64,000 bases of DNA. Origin: Trema orientale. Lineage: Eukaryota > Streptophyta > Magnoliopsida > Rosales > Cannabaceae. Below, piece after piece: positions 47,611-59,593 of the stretch. Under the pieces are notes generated by a model. It did not search any database. It saw only the letters and a program-made list of their open reading frames with translations, and had not been told where the DNA came from. The stretch covers positions 248,001 through 312,000 of the forward strand of contig JXTC01000032.1 of assembly GCA_002914845.1 (NCBI GenBank), in the 5' to 3' direction. The position numbers and the translations under genes were made by a program. Position 1 is the stretch's first letter; each line of letters starts with the position of its first letter.

Positions 47611-48330
47611 GATAGATCTCAGTTAAGGAAACCACCGTATTGTCGGTGTAACATCGTTCATGTGGGTTTCCCACAAAACTAGCTTGTGATCTAATTGCTT
47701 TTGAATTCTTAATTTGTTTTGTTTTTAAGCTTTTTGGGTTTCATAATTTTGGCACTTGGCCGTGTTAAAAAGGTCGCAGATATGTGTCTATCCACCCAAT
47801 TTTGTTGCAATACATAGGTTGAACAAAATTACTAGAATAACCTTCGTTGTCAAAAATCTAGCTTACGCTACGTGCATTTCAGTATTTCACTACTAGAATA
47901 ACCTTGGGTTTATTAATGATTTAATGTCCCTTCTTTGCCTCGTAATGTCATTGTAAACTTGTCTGAGTGGCCTTAGGCTCGCTTGTCCCGGTCTGTGTTT
48001 CATTTATTCTCTTTTGGCCGTTGTTCGTTTCTCAATGAAGTAATTTTTCCAAAAATATAAAAAAGGTTAGTTCAAAAGGCAGTAGGGTCACGGTCTTAAA
48101 CCGTCAGAAATTTGTGTAATTAATTTTTGGTATATGGTTATTAAGAATAGAATAAGTGTACCTAAAAATTCATTTACTAAATTTTTTGTTTGATATAAAC
48201 AATTAAACTGACTATTATTTGATCTTAAAACTTAAATTTCTACTAACAAAATGACATTGATAAAGGTGTTTTTAATCTAACTGTGTAATCTTTTCTTGTT
48301 TTGTTGCTTTTATAATATATGTTTTATTTA
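47611..48330. other. Gene-free stretch
   Basis: A moderately GC-richer section (about 47630-48010) has no long open frame. Near 47930-48060 it reads like the 3' end of a retroposed sequence (TGTCTGAGTGGCCTTAGG, CAATGAAGTAA, A-rich end), as many plant LINE tails do, but this is too short to assign. Confidence 0.35.
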
Positions 48331-48675
48331 CGGGATAATTGCAAAAAATTATCCTGAAATATGACCTTTCATCAATTTTAATCATGTCTTTTGATTTGTG
48401 TAAAGTTAAACCTCCATATTTTAAATCTCTGCTTCTGTGTACAAATTAGGTGATTCGTGCAAACTGTTTTATGTTATTTTTAATAAATCTATTGTATTAG
48501 TCGATAGAAATAAGATATCCTCAATTCAAATTCCGTATTTAATGAGAAATTTTTTGGTCAATTTACATATAAAATGTACAAATTTATAGAGATTTAAATT
48601 GTGAATATATAATTTTGCAAAAACCAAAAGAGATGATTAAATTTGCAAAAAAGCTATACTTTAGGGTATTCTTTT
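48331..48675 (+). mobile_element. MITE family B, copy 3
   Basis: Shares GGGATAATTGCAAAA, AATCATGTCTTTTGATT, AATTAGGTGATTCGTGCA, GTTTTATGTTATTTT, AATAAGATATCCTCAATTC and, at the right end, AAATTTGCAAAAAAGCTATA with the copies at 19679 and 26963. Non-coding. Confidence 0.6.
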
Positions 48676-48845
48676 TTTTTTTTTTAAATAACCCTTTATA
48701 TATTGTATAAATAATTAGAAATACCAAGTCTATATCAAGTGATATGATAATTGACTTGTTAAGTGATATGATAAATTTCTTATGTAACAATTAGCTCAAC
48801 ACATTCATAATAAAGTACATTTATGATACTTTTCAACTTTGTTTT

Positions 48846-48950
48846 TGTCCTTGCATGCATGACATAGAGGTAACCATGCCTCTTATTTGGTAGGAGGCTT
48901 TTAAATTCAAATCCCCACTTCCCAAATCAAAAGATTTTTTTTTTCCCCAT
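48846..48950 (+). mobile_element. Degenerate SINE-like fragment, family of 37120
   Basis: GACATAGAGGTAACCATGCC, TTTGGTAGGAGGC, and AATTCAAATCCCC (decayed B-box) followed by a T/A-rich end. Matches the tract at 37120-37190 in order of words. No clear flanking duplication. Confidence 0.4.
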
Positions 48951-49370
48951 GGTAATACGTTTATATAAAATGATGACAAATTAATTGGTTAAAAGAACCG
49001 TGATTAGACCGGATAGCTCTCTATTAATGCCACTTTTACTTTATTGGAACATGCTAACATTATGACACTTCTTTCTAAATTATAAGATGTGAATTCTTAG
49101 ATAAATTAGTTATAGGATGAAAATGGGATATTCAAATACTATATTATCATATGATGCCACATCAATCAAGATATTTGTTCTAGATTACTCAATTTTGTTA
49201 CTTAAAATAATCTTTTGAATTATACTTTGACAACGTTCATATCTTCTGTGAAAACCTTGGTTTTAAATCAAGGGTACTATGATCTTTTCATAATAATTTG
49301 AGAATTTAAAATAAATAGAAAAGATTGAAATTATATTTATTTTTGATTTAGGGGTGTAAGTGAAGCAAAT
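48951..49370. other. Gene-free stretch
   Basis: AT-rich; nothing supported. Confidence 0.4.
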
Positions 49371-51060
49371 TCACAAAATTGGGACAAAATTTGGAACTTA
49401 AAGGACTTCAATGAAATAGAAATTTAAAACTTGAGCCATACTATGATTTTAACAAGTCATTTGCCAAACTCATTAAGGACACATGTCAAAATTTCCCCAA
49501 AATCACTTAAATCCCTAAAAATTCCTCGCATCTCTCCATCTCTCACGCTCTCTCCCTCATCTCTCCACCCCTCTTTCTTTTTCCTCCAAATCGTCAGCCA
49601 TCGGTGCTGACTTAGCGCTTGAGCTCCGACCGCCTGACTCTCCCTTGCTGGATGAAGCTGCACCGGTCTTCTCTGCCGCCATTCGCGCTGCCAGCCGCGG
49701 CGTTCCAGGACCAATTTTCGACGTTTCAGCCACTGTGGCTGCCACCCACTGCCACCAAATCGAAGTTCAAAATCTCTCCTACTTGGATTCACCTTCCACC
49801 ACCGTCAATTTTCGGCCAAGAAGCTCCAGTGAGCATTTAAAAGTTTTTATATCATTTTCATAACAAAAAGTGGCATTTATACAATTATTTTTGTAATGTT
49901 CATCCAATGCTCATGAAACTTTAGGAAGATGAAAATGCAGTTTAAGATAGGAGAATAAATGATAGATTTGCGGAAAATGGATGAACAGATTGAGAGAAAA
50001 ACTGATATGAAAATTGTGGTATTGATCTAAATATTTTCAAAAATTGGCATTTTTGTAACTTTTCTAATTAGTTTCTACTTAAACCCAAATTTGAGCTAGA
50101 GGCCTCAAAATTGAAATTGGACTAAGTAAGATCAAGAGACGAGCTTTGATATGTAACATCAATAGGTTTTGAGGCGGCACGAAATCCAAGACGCGAGGCT
50201 CGAGATTTTGTCTCGATTTGTGTGCTATGAGGCCGGTCTCGGCCCGGGGCCCAAATTGATTGAATTTTATGTCTAACCTAGCATTTTTGGGTGCTCTGAA
50301 TTCAGTGGTGACCTCCGTTTCCCAATTCGAGACTTCTTTTAGAAAGTCACCCCTTAAAGTGAGCTTACGGGATCCCGAAGCGACCCTCCCAATGATTAGG
50401 TGACCAACGTGAGAATCTACGGGTACCGATAGCTTAGTCTAGCTATCCAGGCAAGGTAGGAGTTCAATTACCAAGTTTTATACTTATTTTGATTTAAAAA
50501 TGTGCATTATGACCTATTTCTTGAAATTATCGATTTTCATGGATTTGATTGGATATTTGGTGGACCTGTGAACTGTTGAGATATATTAGATTATTCTGGG
50601 ATTGGTTTGTATAATTTTTATGCAGGTTTAAAATTTTGGTTTTGAGAAAATACATCCACTGTGTTGCCCGATTTTCTGTAAATCCCATAATAATACCAAA
50701 TGAGTTTTAAAGCATGATTTCTTGATATATTTGATGCATGGTTATTATACTGTATGATATATTGTACCTACCATAGGATCACACACTTGAGTTCTATTTT
50801 AGCATCATAGTATCTAGATCGCTGGCAAATTGTTGCAGCGCTAGGTGAGAGACTTAGGCTCCTACGCAGGATTTACTGACATACCTTAGGGTAGTGTCAG
50901 AATACTGGGTACCTCTGTTACAAAAGTATTACAGGACCGTGATGGGAAGATGAGAGCTCATTCACATACTTGGTTGACTTATGATATGTACAATATTGTG
51001 ACTTTGGTTTTGGTTTGATTACATGTTTACTCTTAATCTTGATTACTTTGAAAACCTGTT
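49371..51060 (+). mobile_element. Probable LTR-type retroelement remnant, non-coding
   Basis: A GC-richer block unlike its surroundings. It opens with a CT-rich leader-like part (about 49520-49820) whose short open frames have no recognisable domain, then continues through CCCGAAGCGACC and GGGTACCGATAG to a 3' part with a GTACCTACCATAGGATC and GGGTACCTCTGTTAC style common in plant Ty3-type LTRs. No LTR pair, primer site or protein domain could be confirmed. A decayed host gene or non-coding transcript is the alternative. Confidence 0.3.
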
Positions 51061-51259
51061 TCATTATACTATTATGCTATAATAGTATACTATTATAATA
51101 GTATAATTCACCTTAAAATAGTATACTATTTTTATTTCAAGCCTAATTATTCCACTTCCTATCATATAGTTATTTTTATTTTTATTTTTATTTTCAAGCC
51201 CAATTATGGAACAAGAACAAGAACAACTAAAAAAAATCAACCCTAATTATTTTTATTTC

Positions 51260-51610
51260 AAACCTTAATCTTCCAAAGGGCTAACCACTACCAATTCACC
51301 ATCGACTTCTCAAAGGCAGCACATCCCTTCCCTACAGATAGACTCCGCCAAATATGAGAGGGAGTGTACCCAACACTTGCTTTTATGAAAAGAATATCCC
51401 AGTAATATTTGATTTTTAAAACTTTTGCCACAAGAGAGTAGGGCTTAATGAACAACCTCCACTCTTGTTTGGCCAATAAAGCTTTATTAAAAGCTTCTAA
51501 GTCTCGAAACCCCATTCCCCCTTTCATTTTAGATAAACAAAGTTTCTCCTATTTCTTCCAGTGAAGCTTATTTTTATCGTCTCTCTCACTCTACCAAAAC
51601 TTAGCTACCA
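51260..51610 (-). mobile_element. LINE fragment (L1-type reverse transcriptase 3' region)
   Basis: The minus-strand frame includes KGGMGFRDLEAFNKALLAKQ followed by EWRLF, SLVAKVLK and PSHIWRSL, the conserved region just after the reverse transcriptase in plant L1 LINEs. Upstream in the same frame HWKK and EKLC continue the family pattern (usually HWKSWEKLC), interrupted by two stop codons (at 51549-51551 and 51591-51593) that replace conserved Trp codons. Only about 115 codons remain. It is a dead fragment without tail or target duplication. Confidence 0.85.
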
Positions 51611-51867
51611 TACATAGATGGTTATGGCATAGAGAGGAAGGTAATCTAAAAACACCCATTGCATAGATAGGAATAGCATTCATATCTTATTTGGAACTTT
51701 ATTAATTTTTTTTATTTTAAAAATGTTTTAATACGCAAATATATTCCTCAGTCGAACTTTGGGTATATTTTCAAATTTCAACCATACCAAAAGGAAAAAA
51801 CAAAATCACACATACAAACTAATTGAGAAGATACGACCAAATTGGAAGAGAAAAAGTACATGCATTT

Positions 51868-52029
51868 GTTTTTCTAAAAAAAATAACATGGGATTTAATT
51901 AATGACCTCCACTTATTATAAATTAAAAGAAAATACCTACTACTACCCAATCCCCACCCCACCCCATTAGGAAATTCTAATTCCTTTGCAGTTTTAATTC
52001 CATTAGTCATATGAATTAGGATTACACCA
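51868..52029 (-). mobile_element. Composite insertion: SINE family A tail plus MITE piece
   Basis: Near-identical 21-22-bp repeats (agagaaaaagtacatgcatt and one more base) flank it at 51847 and 52030. Inside, 51880-51970 is the minus-strand SINE family A 3' region (GACCTCCACTTATTATAAAT, CTACTACTACCCAATCCCC) and 51971-52029 matches part of the GTGTTTGGTT element (TTCTAATTCCTTTGCAG, CATATGAATTAGGATTACAC; compare 52535-52590). Confidence 0.6.
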
Positions 52030-52391
52030 AGAGAAAAAAGTACATGCATTTTAAAACATTTTATAACATGCATTTTAAAATAGTTGGATTGTTAAAATAT
52101 TACGTATTATTTTTTGGTCTAGGCGGTTACCTTCTGGCTAAATATGTGGATATTTGCAATAATTTTAAACTTCACTTTTGACCTTATATTTTGATACCGG
52201 TGAGATTTGATAAAACAAATAAAATATTTATTCGATATCAATGAAAAGGCATGATTTTTTTTGTTTTTTTTTTAAATACTTAAAGTCATGGTTTTTTATA
52301 TGGTATTATCCATTTTGTAATTGGTTTGATTTGTGGATCTAATTATTTGGTTCCTAAATTGAATATTAAGTAGTAAAAGGGAAGGGAAGGG

Positions 52392-52394
<3 letters not shown>

Positions 52395-52425
<31 letters not shown>
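52395..52425 (+). repeat. (GA)n microsatellite
   Basis: About 15 GA units directly upstream of the GTGTTTGGTT-type element. Confidence 0.85.
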
Positions 52426-52428
<3 letters not shown>

Positions 52429-52444
52429 CTGTAGCTACTTAGGT

Positions 52445-53970
52445 CGTGTTCGGTTTACTGGGATGAGTCTTGAAATGGAAATATCATTCCAGTTAAAGGC
52501 TCATTCCCATATTGGGTTTGAACTTGGGAAAAGGAATTCTAATTCTTTTACAGTCTTAATTCTATCAGTTATATGAATTGGGATTACACTAATAAACCTC
52601 ATGAATCAACTTTCCATTCTTTATTGAATACCTTTTTGGGTTACTTTTTACTATTTTTATCCTACTATCCATATTTCTTATTCAGACCTAAACACACACT
52701 ATCTTTTGCCCACACTTACCCTCACCCAGACCAGACTAGACAAGTCAACCTCACTTAAGCCATTTTATATTTTTATATACAATTTTTTTTTGCCATAATG
52801 TTAGAATATATCATACGTATATAGTATAGTTTTCGTCCATTATTATGATTTAATTATATAAAATTATTAAATAATTAAAAATAAATTATAACTTTTTACT
52901 TAGTATAATGATATTTTTTTAGATAAATGATATATTTAGATATAAATGTATAAAAATTGACTAAAAACAAAAAAAAATATTGAATTTTAGAAGTTTAAGT
53001 ATTTTAGTCAATATACCATTGATTCCATTTAAGGGTGTAAATCGGCCGCCCAGGCCCAGCCCAAACCCCAACTTTCGGGTTTGGGCGGGCTCGGGCTTGG
53101 GTTTTTGGGCTCTAAGAAAATTTTGGGCCGGGCCGAGCAGGGTTTAAATTAGTAAAATTCATGTCCAAAGCCTACCCCTAAAGGTTTCGGACTTTATATT
53201 TGGGTTGAATTTAACTTTCCAGCTTTTAGAACCCAAATTAATATATATATATTTACATTGAAATAAGGAAATAGTGAAAGAATTTTTTCTAGCACAATTA
53301 GAAAATAATACTTATACTTTAATTTAGAAAAACTCATTCAAAGTTATTTAACTCATAAATTTAAGAACCAATAACATGGGGAATATTTCTTCGAAATATA
53401 AACAAGAAAAGCTGATGAAATATTATTGAAAAACAAATAACAAAATAAAACAACTAAACTTCAAAGACTTCATCCTCCCATCTTTATCAGCTTAAATATT
53501 AGAATCAGAATCATCTTCTTTTATAAGGTATTCTAAATCGGATATCAAGTCTTGCATTATTTAAAATAATTAACTATTATTGAAAGATTTTAATATCAAA
53601 TAATTAAAATATTTTTTCGACTATTTATAAGTAGTAAGTCACATTTTCACTTAGAATATATAGCATTTTTAAAACTTTGGTTATAAAATTTGGGCTTTTT
53701 TTAAAGAAGAATTATTATATTTTTTGAGTTTTGGGTTTTTTAAATCGGGTTTTAGGTTTGAGTTTTAAGCTCGAGCTTCGGGTCGGGTTCATGTGAAAAG
53801 TACTAGGCCCAAGCCCAGCCTTAATGATAATCGGGTTCGAGCCGGGCTCAGACTATATCGGGTTCGGGCCGAGTTCGAATAAGGCTTTTTTCGGACTAGC
53901 CAATCGGGTTTTGGGCTTTTGAGCTCTTTTTGCACTTATAATTCCATTCCATTCGAGGCACCGGCAGTGC
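52445..53970. mobile_element. TIR element of the GTGTTTGGTT type, copy 2, interrupted
   Basis: The left end CGTGTTCGGTTTACTGGGAT and GGCTCATTCCCATATTGGG words match the copy at 16211-16951. The right end CCATTCGAGGCACCGG matches the other copy's CATTCCACGAACCAG. The hAT-type element at 53030-53940 sits inside it, with the target word attccatt made from the host element's own CCATTCCATT end. Confidence 0.5.
53030..53940. mobile_element. hAT-type non-autonomous element nested in another repeat
   Basis: Exact 8-bp target duplication attccatt at 53022-53029 and 53941-53948. The left end TAAGGGTGTAAATC and the complement of the right end TATAAGTGCAAAAA are weak inverted repeats of the hAT kind. 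Both subterminal regions are full of GGGCTTGGG, GGGCCGGGC, CGGGTTCGGGCC and similar words; the middle is AT-rich. 911 bp, no transposase frame. Confidence 0.82.
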
Positions 53971-54849
53971 GTCATTCTTCCATAACTAAACAATAGCCTG
54001 ATCGAACTTTATAAACTCCTTAGTGTCAAAACACCACACTAACAAGTCATCTCACTGAACCATACTCAAAGGAATACTAAGAATGGTATCTCGGCTAATC
54101 GGCCAAAATTATTTGTGATATCAAATCATAATTCTAACACCTAGGATTGTCCAAAATGAGATTGACAACCGCCCAACTTCCAGAAGTGGGCAAGTTGGAT
54201 GTAATAGGTCTAAACATAAAAGGTTGTGGAATTCGCCATAATCGTTCTTGTTCTTGTTCCATAATCGTTCTCATTATTGATTTTTTTTTTTTTCAAATTT
54301 AGTTGTTTTAATACTATTATATATTTTTCCTTTTAAGTAATTATGAATTGTTAATTATTATGTAATATAAAGAAATTAAAATTGAGATAACTTTCATATA
54401 AAAACAAATTTAGATTGAAATATTAGAATGTACATGAATAATGATAATTAATTTAAATTTCTATAGTTAAAGTACATTCCAACTAAATTGGTGCTTACTC
54501 AAATTATATCAAAATGTATAACTTAAAAGTTATAATTGGCACGTACTGTATCTAAACTGTATTTTTCTTTCTTAATATTTTATGAATTTTCTATTGGATA
54601 TAAGTTTTGCCTTAAATTCTTAATATCTTTAAACTCTTTCACTCAAACTTATTAAATTTTGGAACCTTTTTGCTATAAAAAAATTAGAAATTGATGTAAT
54701 ATTTATAATATATATTATTTTTACTTAGAAAATATTTTAATTTTAATTTTTTCTATTTTTATTAAAATTTATTGTATTAAAATTATGCCCAAAAAAATTA
54801 AAATAAATTTAAAATAAGTATTTTTTTGCAAACTAATTATTTTTCTTAA
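53971..54849. other. Gene-free stretch
   Basis: AT-rich DNA. A segment at 54020-54250 is slightly GC-richer without an open frame. No gene supported. Confidence 0.4.
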
Positions 54850-55064
54850 TCATGGATGTCGTGCCTGTTATTTGTGCATGTCGTGCCACGTATCGTGCCT
54901 GTGCCGTGCCACCCCGAGTACGTTTACTTATCGTACCGTGTCGACCCCGACACAGTTATTAATCCTACCGCGTTGTGCCAAGTATGATTACTAATCGTGT
55001 CATGTCGTGTCGTGCTAGTTTATAATCGTGTCATGCCCGTACCAACCCGTTTTGACACCACTAC
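54850..55064. mobile_element. One end of an hAT-like element with GTCGTGCC subterminal repeats
   Basis: Dense GTCGTGCC, TCGTGCC, TCATGTCGTG words end in CCGTTTTGACACCACTA; the complement, TAGTGGTGTCAAAACGG, is typical of plant hAT-like ends. The opposite end is not clear. Similar subterminal words occur at 35036-35645. Confidence 0.45.
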
Positions 55065-56307
55065 GGTCTACTATTTTTGGGTGATTATTGAGTCCCGCAC
55101 AAATCTCACATAATATGAAATTACAATTAGCCACTAACAAATATCATAATTAGCCACTAAGAGATAAATGCATATGTGTGGCACTGTACAATATCTTGTA
55201 AGCATTATATATGGTTCCATTAGGAAAAATGATTAAAAGAAAAGAAACTCTGGTGCATGCTCCTTCAATGCGCGCGTGGAGTCCACACTTCCTTTTACAC
55301 GTGGACTTGACTAAAATTATATGCCATTTTATTTTATTTTTCTTGTTTTAAATTTCGTAATTTATTATTTGCTAGGAAAATTACCAAATAATATTATTAT
55401 TATCAACAGTTGTTTCTTTCATTAAATTTCATAGAAAACCCATTTTTTTAAACATAAAATTAATATAGTTAGTATCCTTATTAAAACAAACGAAAAAGAT
55501 CTTTCAAAAAAAAAAAAAAAAACAAACAAACAAACGAAAAAGAAATACAGAGAAGTATGGTAAGTAAGATTCTATTTTTTTTTTTTTGAAGAGAAGATTC
55601 AAATTATTTGGTAAATAAAGTTCTGTAAAAAGATCAGTAAATCTGGTATTATCGATCTGTATAAATATAAATTTAATTTATATATATTTATATTACACCA
55701 ATTTCGAATAATTATAAGCCATAGAAAAGGTCTAAATCCTAGAGTCCATGTATAGAGTGAAGATAAATGAAGGTAGAGAAGCCGCGGAAAAACGCTGGAC
55801 CACCAATTTCACTTCAAAACACTACAAAAAACACCCCAAAAAAAGGAATAAAAATATGAAATTAAAAAAAAAAAAACTGAAATAAAAATCAGAGATATCT
55901 AAACAAAAAGTTAACATCATCAATAATTCCTTTATTAAATATGGATGTCATTTGAAACGTATATATGCGTTTTGGACTTTTCATACTTCTTCAGTGAAGT
56001 ATTTGCCCACAACTAATAAACATTTAGCTCACTCCAAAAACAAACAAACAATAAGACAAAAAGACGAACAAACATTTCATGCAAAACAAGACAAACCAAA
56101 CCAGTTTCAATATGCAAAGCAAAGCAACAACCAACAAAATTCAATGACTTTTAATCAACCTTTCACGTCATCCTGTACGGATTGTGAACGTGATCAAATA
56201 TTATGAACTAAACAAATATGATAGAATTTGACGAAAATCTGGCAGTTAAAAATATTCGCTATCATAAGAAACTATTCCATGTTTATTGATGCAGTGAGAT
56301 AAAGAAC
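55065..56307. other. Gene-free stretch, 3' flank of the syntaxin gene
   Basis: AT-rich; contains TGCGCGCGTGG and a short hairpin AGTCCAC...GTGGACT at about 55280-55307. The part just below 56308 is the likely 3' untranslated region of the minus-strand gene. The plus frame at 55952-56206 has no domain and lies in that region. Confidence 0.4.
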
Positions 56308-58859
56308 TTACTTGTATAAATAAGCAGCAATTCCCATTACTATAATTAACAGAGTGATGTCAATGCAGAAATTTCGGCTGGACCTCAGCTGAAAGAAAGT
56401 GATAATAAGAAATCAGCAAAGAAAATCAAAATTAAGGATTTGAATGAAGGAAAAGAAGGAAAGGAGAGAAGAATTTCTCAATCGAAACATGTGAGTAAAT
56501 TTGAACTCGTATACCCGAATTACGGTCTCCTTGAGTCTAACATTGGTATTTTTAAGGTCGGAGTTCGCCCTGTCAACCTAGAACAAAGCGAAACAATCAC
56601 AATGAATATATTTAAACAATGGAATATGAAGCAAGAAAAAAGGAAGTAAAGAAATTTTTTCACCAAAGAAAAATAGGCATGAGAATACCTTATCATCTAT
56701 CTCATCCATCAAGGGCACTTGCCTGTCCAGTTCCTATAAAATAAAATATGTCTAATTAATAATGTCAACTGACAAAACTATGGTTCTGTTCCAGTATTTT
56801 CACATCAGATATGAATCAAAAGGCTACAAGACAAACCTCATTCATGTCATGGGCCATCTCTTTTAATGTGTGCAATCCTTCCGTTATGACATCTAAATCT
56901 TCATCCTGTCAAATTCATCTCACGAGTAAGGACTCTTTTGCACCCCCAAAAAAAAAAAAAAAAATTTTCTCACTGGGATAAATCACCACATGACATGGTT
57001 AAATTTATCAAAACAGAAAGAAATGAGGAGGGGAGGGGAGGGGGAAGGACCTACCTGAAGGACCATTAGTCGTCTGCTGTATCATGTATAAATATGTAAC
57101 ACTATACTCTTCTCACACTGGACATATATGAGTAAAGGACGAGATACCCAAAATCATTCACCCAGACCAAAATGCTTCCCACAAGAGCTATTCCCTTAAG
57201 AGTGAGTTTTAACTATTAGAATTTACAGTTGTCGATTAAAGACATCCAACTACCAAGAACATCATGCAGTATTCTATACTTCTTAGAAGGGGAAATTTGG
57301 TGGAAAAAATCAATGCAAGAAGGAAACAAGCAGCCAAATTAAGGAAAAAGAAAGTGCACATACTGCTAGCAACAACTACTCAGGTAAGAAATTTCAGCAG
57401 GCAGGGTACTGTTTCATCCGTCATGTCAATACTTTACTACCAACAGTTTGAGAAAGGAGGGCCAGACTGGAAGCACAAATGTCCCCAAGCTTTTGACAAA
57501 AGTGATACTTTCCTTTTTCTTTTGAAAACATATGTAACACCAAAACTTGCCTGTTTAATTCTCCTCATTTCGTACTCCTGCCTAAACTGATCCGACTCCT
57601 TTGTTTGTTGAAAGTACTCACTGCCAAATCTCCCATCTGGGGTAAGTTTATGTACAAATTCTAGGAGTTAGGAACAACTACAGGTTACTAAGGCACACCT
57701 ACTACTACTAATATTGGTCATAAGCAACGAAAAAACGGACCGAAGTATGCACATAACTCGATAGAAAAAATAAATACGAAAATTTGATGGTTTATAAACA
57801 TTCCCTACCACTGAATTTCCCTTTGTTATATCGATAGAGAATTTGGTCTATAAGCTTAGAAAAGGATTACCTGAAGTTGAATCAAATTTGATTCCTGTAT
57901 AAGAAGAGGTTGAAGCTGTCCAACCTCCAGCTGGTTTAGCCCCATTTGAAGTTCCATCTGGTATTGCTTCAATCCTCTCTTTAAGTGTTAATACCAAATC
58001 ATTTCGAGCCTCAATCTCTTCTTCTGAGACCCCCTTGACCTACACAAGATTGTAATCCAATGATTCAGAATTTGGAAACTAATAAGTTCAATTTGGTGTT
58101 AGAATGTAAAAGCAATCCAAATACCCAATAATGGCCACAACAGATGTAAGATTCATTGTTTTTATGTCGTATTATGCGGAGCCTAATCAAACAGTACACT
58201 CGTCCCCGAACCGGGTCCTTTTCTTTTTCTTATTTTTTTTTTAAATTTTTTTATAGGGAAACTAACCTTTTTAAAAGCAAACCTTTGCAATTTGGGGAGT
58301 TCCTCAACCAAACGAGCCTTGGTTCGTCTAATCTCGGCATTCATAGCAACAGCAGTAGCCCTGTTCTTCTCAGTAGCCGCAGCCTCCGATTTCTTAAAAA
58401 TTATGAGAAAATAAAAATCAAACAAAATTCATCAGAAGCCATAAAATATGGGGGGGGAAAAAATAAAAAAACAATCGAAATTTTACTTCTCAAGTTTTTG
58501 AAGCGTGGAAAGCCAAACCCTTGGCTTATATGAGTCATAAAAATTGCTAATTAAAACCATTTCAAATAGAACAACATAGAATCCCTCCAATACCCATTAC
58601 AAAAAACATAATAATCCACAAACCCAACTGATTTTCTGACTCAAAATTCTCAGGAAACAAACAGTTGTCATTACAGAAAAATAAAATAAAACACCTGGAG
58701 GGCAGAATCGAGTTCTGCCTCAACGACGCTGTATAGACGGGCAAAGGCGTCGTCGCCGCCATGAAAGTTATCGGCTGCCTCCTTGTGCTTGTCCACGTCA
58801 TACTTGTCGTACTTCCTGCAAATCGCGTCGACCCTCGTCAACAAATCCCTCAAACTCAT
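56308..58859 (-). CDS. SYP71: Qc-SNARE syntaxin of the SYP7 family (SYP71/72/73-like), eight exons
   Basis: Minus-strand exons 58859-58695, 58392-58267, 58039-57871, 57636-57551, 56905-56837, 56733-56689, 56577-56515 and 56388-56308 join in frame into 267 residues, equal to the family length (about 265). The start ATG at 58859 gives MSLRDLLTRVDAICRKYDKY, matching SYP7 proteins. The middle has AVAMNAEIRRTKARL and EARNDLVL signatures. The Qc-SNARE motif spans about residues 187-240, with the zero-layer glutamine at Q210 in ELDRQVPLMDEID. A C-terminal anchor (about 248-266) makes it a tail-anchored ER or plasma-membrane SNARE; plant SYP7 proteins serve ER/Golgi traffic and membrane fusion in cytokinesis and symbiosis. 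Introns are GT-AG except intron 4 (56906-57550), which is GC-AG (CAG/GCAAGT). The last exon ends LYK then TAA inside CAAGTAAGT, which is itself a good splice donor; Arabidopsis homologues end YNVLK or YNSVK, so a short extra exon is possible. The exact paralogue (71, 72 or 73) is not settled. Confidence 0.93.
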
Positions 58860-59593
58860 CTTCACACTCTCTCTCTCTCAAAACAAAAAACAAAACAAAA
58901 ACAAAAAAAATGGTGGGTTTTTTTTTCTGATTTTTGCGTCTAAACAATATCAGAGAGACTCGAGAGTCAAAACCCAGAAGAGAGGTGCTCTCTTTCGATG
59001 GCTCCGCATGTATGTCAAAAGGGGTAGGGACGACCGTCCGATTCGTGGAAAAGAGCATAAAACGATTATAATAAGTCTTTCGAGACGGTGACCCTCTAAG
59101 CGGAGGTTTTTATGTACGTGCTCGTTTATGGTTTGGCCTCGTATGTAACAAATTAATATTTGTGTATATCTATATGCGTGTATAGTTTAGTAATGCGTGT
59201 ATAGTATAGTAATGTTCATTAATGGTTTTGCCATGCACAAACCAACACGTCCTTAGAGAGAAGCTGGTATCGACATTCTCCAGATGACCATAACAAATTT
59301 ATTATACAATATATATATATATGGACCCTATATAGAAATAGTTTTTAACTGGAGAAGATCAAACTGTTTACTACCTGTTATGGCTGTTGGTTGTCGTTTT
59401 CTTTGGAAACTAGACACTGGACATATATTTCTGTCGGGTAGCGTTTGGGAGTAATCCCATTAAGAATGTTTTTATGTTGTTGGAAGTTAGAAAACTTTAA
59501 AATGATTTTGTTTAAAGATTTTAGAGAACATTTTGTGTACCTACCTAAATATTTACGAGAAAAAAGATTATTTTCTTTTAATATGCACCATCT
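58860..59593. other. 5' flank of the syntaxin gene
   Basis: Directly upstream of the minus-strand start codon is a GAGA-rich leader (CTCTCTCTC on the plus strand) and then a GC-richer block to about 59100, consistent with promoter and 5' untranslated region. Plus-strand frames at 58761-59091 overlap it and show no domain. Confidence 0.5.

Noticed and set aside
49457-49863. Possible protein-coding gene in a CT-rich GC-richer block
   Set aside because: Several frames are open on both strands, none has a recognisable domain, and no exon chain with sensible splice sites continues from them. Better read as a repeat leader or non-coding sequence.
58156-58533. Plus-strand frame of 125 residues
   Set aside because: It overlaps exon 2 of the minus-strand syntaxin gene, whose translation matches the SYP7 family.
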